DNA of 28,954 bases from a virus: IMG/VR virus record IMGVR_UViG_3300027752_000076, positions 1 through 28,954 of that record. One strand, given 5' to 3'. A program made the position numbers and the translations under genes. Below are positions 25,323-28,954 of this stretch, in pieces. Numbering within the stretch: the first letter of the stretch is position 1; every line of letters starts with the position of its first letter. A model generated the notes under the pieces. It saw nothing but the letters and a program-made list of their open reading frames with translations, was not told the origin of the DNA and searched no databases.

Positions 25323-27533
25323 TTATATTATTTTAGAAAATGCACCATCATTGGTATATCTTGCTATTTTTAAATCTAATTTAGGTCTTTGTATGCTTTG
25401 ATTAGGCCTGTACAGGTTTCTATTACAAGCCATTATAGCTAGACCAGAGCTAATAGCGGCATCAAACTTAGTTCGTTTGTTTATATCAAAACCAGCCCAG
25501 TCATTAAGTGTTTCCGTAAAATACATGTCACCATACTGACCATCAGACTTTATACCAACATACTTATCTATATATGTTTCTATAGCAGCAGCGTGTGCTT
25601 GTTTTATATCTTCACTGGAATTAGGCATACCACCTAACTCCTTCTCAGTTATAGACAATTTGTTCCATAACTTATCAGGTCTATTCATAGAATAACCTCT
25701 ATAACCTCTTCTCTTAAAATGGTATAATAATCTTGGTTTGTTATTCTCGCAGAGTATAGGCATACCGTAAAACACACAAGACATCAAAACATCTTCGAAA
25801 AACATCTCAGCTGTTTGAGGTCTAGCAACATATTGTAAGAAAAAAGTATTAGGAGGAGAATCCTCCATGCTAAACTTAGTTAAACCGTGTAAAGCTCCTT
25901 TTGATCCTCTACCATCAGTTGTACCAGATATATCATAACTGTCACATCCAAAAGCACCCATGTGATCATTGCCTGGGAATTTAATTCCGTTTTTTAGTAT
26001 CTGATTATTCTGCAAACTCGAGTTCGGCACCCAAGAAACCTTAAACCTACCATTGGGATTTGGTGTAAAAATAACTGTAGAGTCTTTTATACCATTTGCC
26101 CACTGAAAGCTACCAGTGGTTATAACATTACTATTTTTTAAATCTTCGTTATAATCAATTTGCTCATATATCTTAACAAGATTAAACAAACTGTTTTTTG
26201 TCTCATCTCTAAAAGCATGCTCTTCTGTTCTAGGAAACTGCCTGTAGAATTCATTTAAAGCATCTTGGTCATTTCTTAAACCATCTGCTTCGTTGTTCCA
26301 GTTTTCTATAACACCCATTTCTATAGGATCACCGTACATGTCTAAAACTTCTTCTGTAGGTGTGTCAAACACTGGGTAACCATATTCATCTATAAAACCC
26401 TCGTAGTTCCACTCCATTGGTATAAACAAAGAATACAAGCCAGAAGCTGTTTGTCCATTTCTGTTTCTATTGGAAGTGTTAGAGCTATTGAATAATTTTT
26501 TAAAATTAGCACCACCTTTATCTAAAGCGTTTGATGTTGAACCCATCATACACTTACCTATAATCCTATTACCTAGTCTTAAACAGGTTTTAGTAACTCG
26601 CCAATTATTTAGTATGTTGTCAGGTCTTTCCCACTTTCCACTCTCATCGTGTACTAGTAGTTTTAGTTTTTCCCCGTCATAGGAGTTGTCACCTGTGTTT
26701 TTCCAGTCAATCGTGGTGTCGAGACCCTCGAGTTTTTCTGCACTCTGTTTTGATTGTATTGATTTTCTTGTAAGTCTAGACGCTGGGATTCTGTATGCGA
26801 GTTCTGTTTTTGGACGGTCCATACCGTCTTGTATTGGTTTAAAGAAGAATGGATAGTTAACCGATATTGGTACAACTTTGTCCGTAAACATCTTCTTTGC
26901 ATCAGATCCAGATTTTGACAGTATTCCAAATCTAGCATCTGAAGATATTGTTGCTTGGTTAACAGTTTCGCCGGAAGCCATAAAAGAAAATCCAGATCGT
27001 CTGTTTTTGAGGTAGGACATTCCATAACACCTCTTGTCTGCTTTACAAGCTTCCCAGAATATAAAGAATAATCTGTTTGCTTCTCTAAAGTCAGGTTTCC
27101 CAACGTCAATCTTGGACCACTGCAAGTACATAAAGTGAGTACCAGTAATGTAAGTAACCAAGCCTTTATTATTAAACCAATGGCCTTCTTCTCTTCTTCT
27201 GAATTGTTCATCTATATATGGTTCCCATTTATTCTGGAAATCCTCAGGATAATCTCTCCACTCAAATATGCTTTCTACAGACTTAAGTTCTTTAGGATAT
27301 TCCTTAGCTTTCCACTTGTTAGTAGATTTATCTATTTTTGCAGGTGCTTTAGGTAAGGCTATACTTAAGTTATTTATACTGTATATCTCACCTATTTGAC
27401 CAGTCTTGCTTATTACAATTATATCATGCTCTTTGTTATAGCCGTAAGACCACTTCTTAGACTTATTTAGTCTAGATATAGTGTTTTTCTTTATAGGTGT
27501 TATAACACTGTACAATGTTTGTTTGTAGATCAT
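25323..27533 (-). CDS. terL: Large terminase subunit (736 aa)
   Basis: This is the ATPase-nuclease motor that packages DNA into the prohead through the portal encoded next. Residues 176-184 (KNRRSGFSF) match the deviant Walker A seen in crAss-like and other phage terminases, which lacks the classical GKT. 'LLVHDE' with D296 and E297 forms Walker B plus the catalytic glutamate. The C-terminal RNase-H-like nuclease is marked by D531 and D534 in 'GCDSYDISG', with D691 in 'TKFDAAIS' as a likely third acidic residue. An N-terminal extension of about 100 residues precedes the ATPase core, which begins near 'GHWFNNKGLVTYITGTHFMY'. The start ATG overlaps the preceding stop (ATGA), showing coupling to the 93-residue gene, which may be its small partner. 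Confidence 0.9.
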   Translation of the reverse strand: MIYKQTLYSVITPIKKNTISRLNKSKKWSYGYNKEHDIIVISKTGQIGEIYSINNLSIALPKAPAKIDKSTNKWKAKEYPKELKSVESIFEWRDYPEDFQNKWEPYIDEQFRRREEGHWFNNKGLVTYITGTHFMYLQWSKIDVGKPDFREANRLFFIFWEACKADKRCYGMSYLKNRRSGFSFMASGETVNQATISSDARFGILSKSGSDAKKMFTDKVVPISVNYPFFFKPIQDGMDRPKTELAYRIPASRLTRKSIQSKQSAEKLEGLDTTIDWKNTGDNSYDGEKLKLLVHDESGKWERPDNILNNWRVTKTCLRLGNRIIGKCMMGSTSNALDKGGANFKKLFNSSNTSNRNRNGQTASGLYSLFIPMEWNYEGFIDEYGYPVFDTPTEEVLDMYGDPIEMGVIENWNNEADGLRNDQDALNEFYRQFPRTEEHAFRDETKNSLFNLVKIYEQIDYNEDLKNSNVITTGSFQWANGIKDSTVIFTPNPNGRFKVSWVPNSSLQNNQILKNGIKFPGNDHMGAFGCDSYDISGTTDGRGSKGALHGLTKFSMEDSPPNTFFLQYVARPQTAEMFFEDVLMSCVFYGMPILCENNKPRLLYHFKRRGYRGYSMNRPDKLWNKLSITEKELGGMPNSSEDIKQAHAAAIETYIDKYVGIKSDGQYGDMYFTETLNDWAGFDINKRTKFDAAISSGLAIMACNRNLYRPNQSIQRPKLDLKIARYTNDGAFSKII

Positions 27534-27811
27534 TTCTTCTTAGATCTTTTTTCAGCAAAACCAGTAAAACTTTTTTCCTCAACCTGTTCCTTAGGTTTAT
27601 TGTTTAACAAGTCTTCTTCTTCTTGTATCCTACTCAATATCTCAAATGCATCAAATATTGCTAATTTTTTAGTAGCAGCGGCATTTTTTAGCTTATCAGC
27701 TGAAAGGTCGTCTCCAGAATCCACTATAGCTTCTTCAGCGACTTTTATTAATTCCTCAACTGCTTTCTGTCCAGCTAGGATTATATTCTTCTTCGTTTCC
27801 TGTACGTTCAT
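27530..27811 (-). CDS. Small helical protein before terminase, possible small terminase subunit (93 aa)
   Basis: The protein is almost entirely helical, with 'ADKLKNAAATKKLAIFDAFE' in the centre and a basic C-terminal tail (FTGFAEKRSKKK). It overlaps the terminase start by ATGA, and its own start lies 56 bases inside the preceding gene, with no later methionine to use instead. Small helical proteins directly ahead of terL are often small terminase subunits that recognise DNA ends, and a basic tail would fit, but I see no clear helix-turn-helix. I remember similar proteins in this place in marine phage genomes. The small-terminase role is inferred from position only. Confidence 0.6.
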   Translation of the reverse strand: MNVQETKKNIILAGQKAVEELIKVAEEAIVDSGDDLSADKLKNAAATKKLAIFDAFEILSRIQEEEDLLNNKPKEQVEEKSFTGFAEKRSKKK

Positions 27812-28361
27812 ATTTAATTGTTATTGAAGTGGTTGGTACTCTATATAATCTTTGAGTACCTATAATAAACTCATATTCAGAGCTTGGCCCGAATCCAACT
27901 AAGTCTCCTTCACTTAGTCCATTTAACTCAGGATCTTTTATCTTTAAAATACCAACTAGTTGTTTCTCAAAATAGCTAGAAAACATTTTAGTTTCTTTTA
28001 TTGGTTTAATTAGATTAAAACCTTCGCAAGATACCCAATCTGTATTTTTTGCTTTTTTATATGCATACACTTGGTTGGGTTGAACAATATACATTCCATC
28101 ACCATAATAACTCTTGCTGTTTTTTTCTTCTCCTCTTATATCTCTAAAACGCCTAAAAACATTGTGGTGCACTACCACCTTGTCACCAACACTTATTCCC
28201 GTTTTATTCTTATACGGCTCATAAACCACTTCAGCTATTCTGCTAACATAGTTGTGATTCTCTAGCTCCGTATTTAATATCAATTCTTCGCCTTCGATAG
28301 ACTTCTTGTTATTATATCTACCATCAACTGTTTTTACTACAAAGTCTAAATAACCTTTCAT
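27756..28361 (-). CDS. GroES-like co-chaperonin-type protein (201 aa)
   Basis: The segment 'NHNYVSRIAEVVYEP' followed by 'GISVGDKVVVHHNVFR', a polar stretch and 'IVQPNQVYAYKK' has the order of a GroES-like fold: a strand with a small turn, a GDKVV strand, a variable mobile-loop-like region, then a final strand. A second half (LVGILKIKDPEL ... LSEGDLVGFGPSSEYEFIIG) looks like a partial repeat of the same fold. If real, it would be a phage co-chaperonin acting with host GroEL to fold capsid proteins, as T4 gp31 does. It starts at TAATG, overlapping the 72-residue gene's stop by one base. The fold assignment is by pattern, and function is inferred. Confidence 0.5.
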   Translation of the reverse strand: MKGYLDFVVKTVDGRYNNKKSIEGEELILNTELENHNYVSRIAEVVYEPYKNKTGISVGDKVVVHHNVFRRFRDIRGEEKNSKSYYGDGMYIVQPNQVYAYKKAKNTDWVSCEGFNLIKPIKETKMFSSYFEKQLVGILKIKDPELNGLSEGDLVGFGPSSEYEFIIGTQRLYRVPTTSITIKYERTGNEEEYNPSWTESS

Positions 28362-28579
28362 TAGTATTGAAGATCATATTCAATCGCTATGGACATTGTT
28401 TTGTAGAAATCTTTCCAAGGCATTAGCTCGTCATCTTTTTTGATATAAACTGAAAATCTATTATCTTCCTCAATTATGTTCTCTATAATATGACCACCGT
28501 AAACCTCTTGACCAACAGAGTAGTGCATTGCATCATTCTTGTAGTCTCTACCGATACTAATTTTTCTTATTAGTCTCAT
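28361..28579 (-). CDS. Small conserved phage protein of unknown function (72 aa)
   Basis: A short mixed alpha/beta protein (begins MRLIRKISIGRDYKNDAMHY) with 'YSVGQEVYGGHIIENIIEED', which suggests a small beta-barrel. It overlaps the upstream gene by 23 bases and the downstream gene by one base (TAATG), so it is translated as part of the early packaging operon. No motif indicates function. I remember proteins beginning in this way next to the GroES-like gene in marine phages, which supports its being real. Confidence 0.6.
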   Translation of the reverse strand: MRLIRKISIGRDYKNDAMHYSVGQEVYGGHIIENIIEEDNRFSVYIKKDDELMPWKDFYKTMSIAIEYDLQY

Positions 28580-28862
28580 CTACTTTTATTTCTTTAACAT
28601 CGCCAGTAGCCATGTCTATATCAACAGATCCATATTTACCAGATAATATGCTTCTAGTACTTTCTAGTTCTTTAACAAGAGTTGAGAATTTTGCTATTAA
28701 ATCAGCTTTATATGCTTCAACGCCACCTATTTGCATTTGTGCATTATTAACATTTTGCATTGCTAATTGAAGTTCCTTTAACTCAACTTCACTTAATTTT
28801 TTAGCTGATGTTTCATCGACTGCTAGTTCCTCAAAATCAACATAATCTTTTACTTTTTTCAT
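28557..28862 (-). CDS. Small coiled-coil protein (101 aa), function unknown
   Basis: This is the first gene of the visible operon. It is largely helical (about residues 22-75 around 'LSEVELKELQLAMQNVNNAQ'), with heptad-like leucines, then a short 'KYGSVDIDMATGDVKEIKVD' beta tail. I remember proteins of this shape (helical hairpin followed by a short beta tail) near the terminase in many marine phages, without known function. The start at 28862 lies in a strongly A-rich leader (TTAAATAAAAATG). The stretch upstream to the window edge holds a possible promoter and a short inverted repeat. Confidence 0.6.
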   Translation of the reverse strand: MKKVKDYVDFEELAVDETSAKKLSEVELKELQLAMQNVNNAQMQIGGVEAYKADLIAKFSTLVKELESTRSILSGKYGSVDIDMATGDVKEIKVDETNKKN

Positions 28863-28954
28863 TTTTATTTAATTTTATATTATTAATTATTATATCTATA
28901 TTATCACGTGAAATTGACACTAATTAAAGTTCACCTTTAGGTGGTATTTTAATA
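28863..28954 (-). promoter_or_regulatory. AT-rich leader upstream of the packaging operon, possible promoter/operator
   Basis: These 92 bases contain no gene on either strand. On the minus strand they hold a short inverted repeat (CACC-TAAA-GGTG near 28932-28943), the 9-mer TGTCAATTT (28919-28911), a palindrome TCACGTGA (28904-28911) and a TATAAT-like box further on, then a long A-rich leader. The 9-mer also occurs in the putative promoter after the capsid gene. These could form a promoter with an operator, but no part matches a full consensus. Confidence 0.3.

Noticed and set aside
26663-27211. A 182-residue frame on the minus strand inside the terminase gene, with a hydrophobic N-terminal helix like a lipoprotein signal
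   Set aside because: It lies wholly inside the well-supported terminase frame, contains no recognisable domain, and its Gln/Thr/Leu-rich composition is what a shifted reading of the terminase would give. A nested lysis or membrane gene is not excluded but is unsupported.
28904-28911. TCACGTGA palindrome considered as a repressor operator
   Set aside because: Only one copy was seen, no regulator gene is in the window, and an 8-base palindrome can occur by chance.

Overview
The window is one continuous stretch of the late (virion and lysis) region of a tailed double-stranded DNA phage, most likely a short-tailed (podovirus-like) phage of a Bacteroidota host, probably a marine flavobacterium. 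Every gene I can support lies on the minus strand, so the biological reading order runs from base 28954 down to base 1. The sequence is AT-rich and densely packed. Stop-start junctions such as ATGA, TAATG and TAAATG are common, no gene-free stretch exceeds about 130 bases, and I see no tRNA, rRNA, CRISPR array, integrase or insertion sequence. Start codons are preceded by A-rich tracts rather than by Shine-Dalgarno sequences, which is typical of Bacteroidota and their phages. The N-terminal signatures of the portal and of the large tail 'stabilization' protein resemble those of crAss-like phages and related uncultured marine phages. That placement comes from remembered family features, not from a search.

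Packaging and head module (28862 to 19011, in reading order): a small coiled-coil protein, a 72-residue protein, a GroES-like beta protein, a 93-residue helical protein that could be a small terminase, the large terminase, the portal, an acidic scaffold-like protein, the major capsid protein, a strong terminator-like hairpin, a 283-residue protein of unknown role, a second hairpin with a UUCG loop, and a tiny conserved CxC protein.

Neck and tail module (19008 to 9532): two neck/ring (adaptor) proteins, a 2059-residue tail stabilization protein whose C-terminal part carries cadherin-like beta domains, a 431-residue beta-rich fibre-like protein and a 108-residue small structural protein.

Ejection and lysis module (9499 to 1): a Gly/Ala/Gln-rich 211-residue protein, a 465-residue protein and a 2315-residue giant protein follow in the same size order as T7 gp14-gp15-gp16. 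The set is probably the internal proteins ejected into the host. The giant protein is multi-domain, with glycine-rich hydrophobic segments, an HELLH metallopeptidase motif, a lysine-rich linker, a sigma-region-2-like patch and a conserved-looking C-terminal half. Four copies of a [DE][VI]xFSK motif sit at the joins between its modules. It is followed by a one-helix membrane protein (holin candidate) and an M15-type peptidoglycan peptidase that runs off the left edge.

The most interesting signals are the repeated FSK junction motif next to an embedded protease motif (a possible self-processing virion polyprotein), the sigma-like patch inside a protein probably injected into the cell, the fusion of an adhesin-like module to the tail stabilization protein, and two hairpins that seem to set the dosage of the capsid gene.
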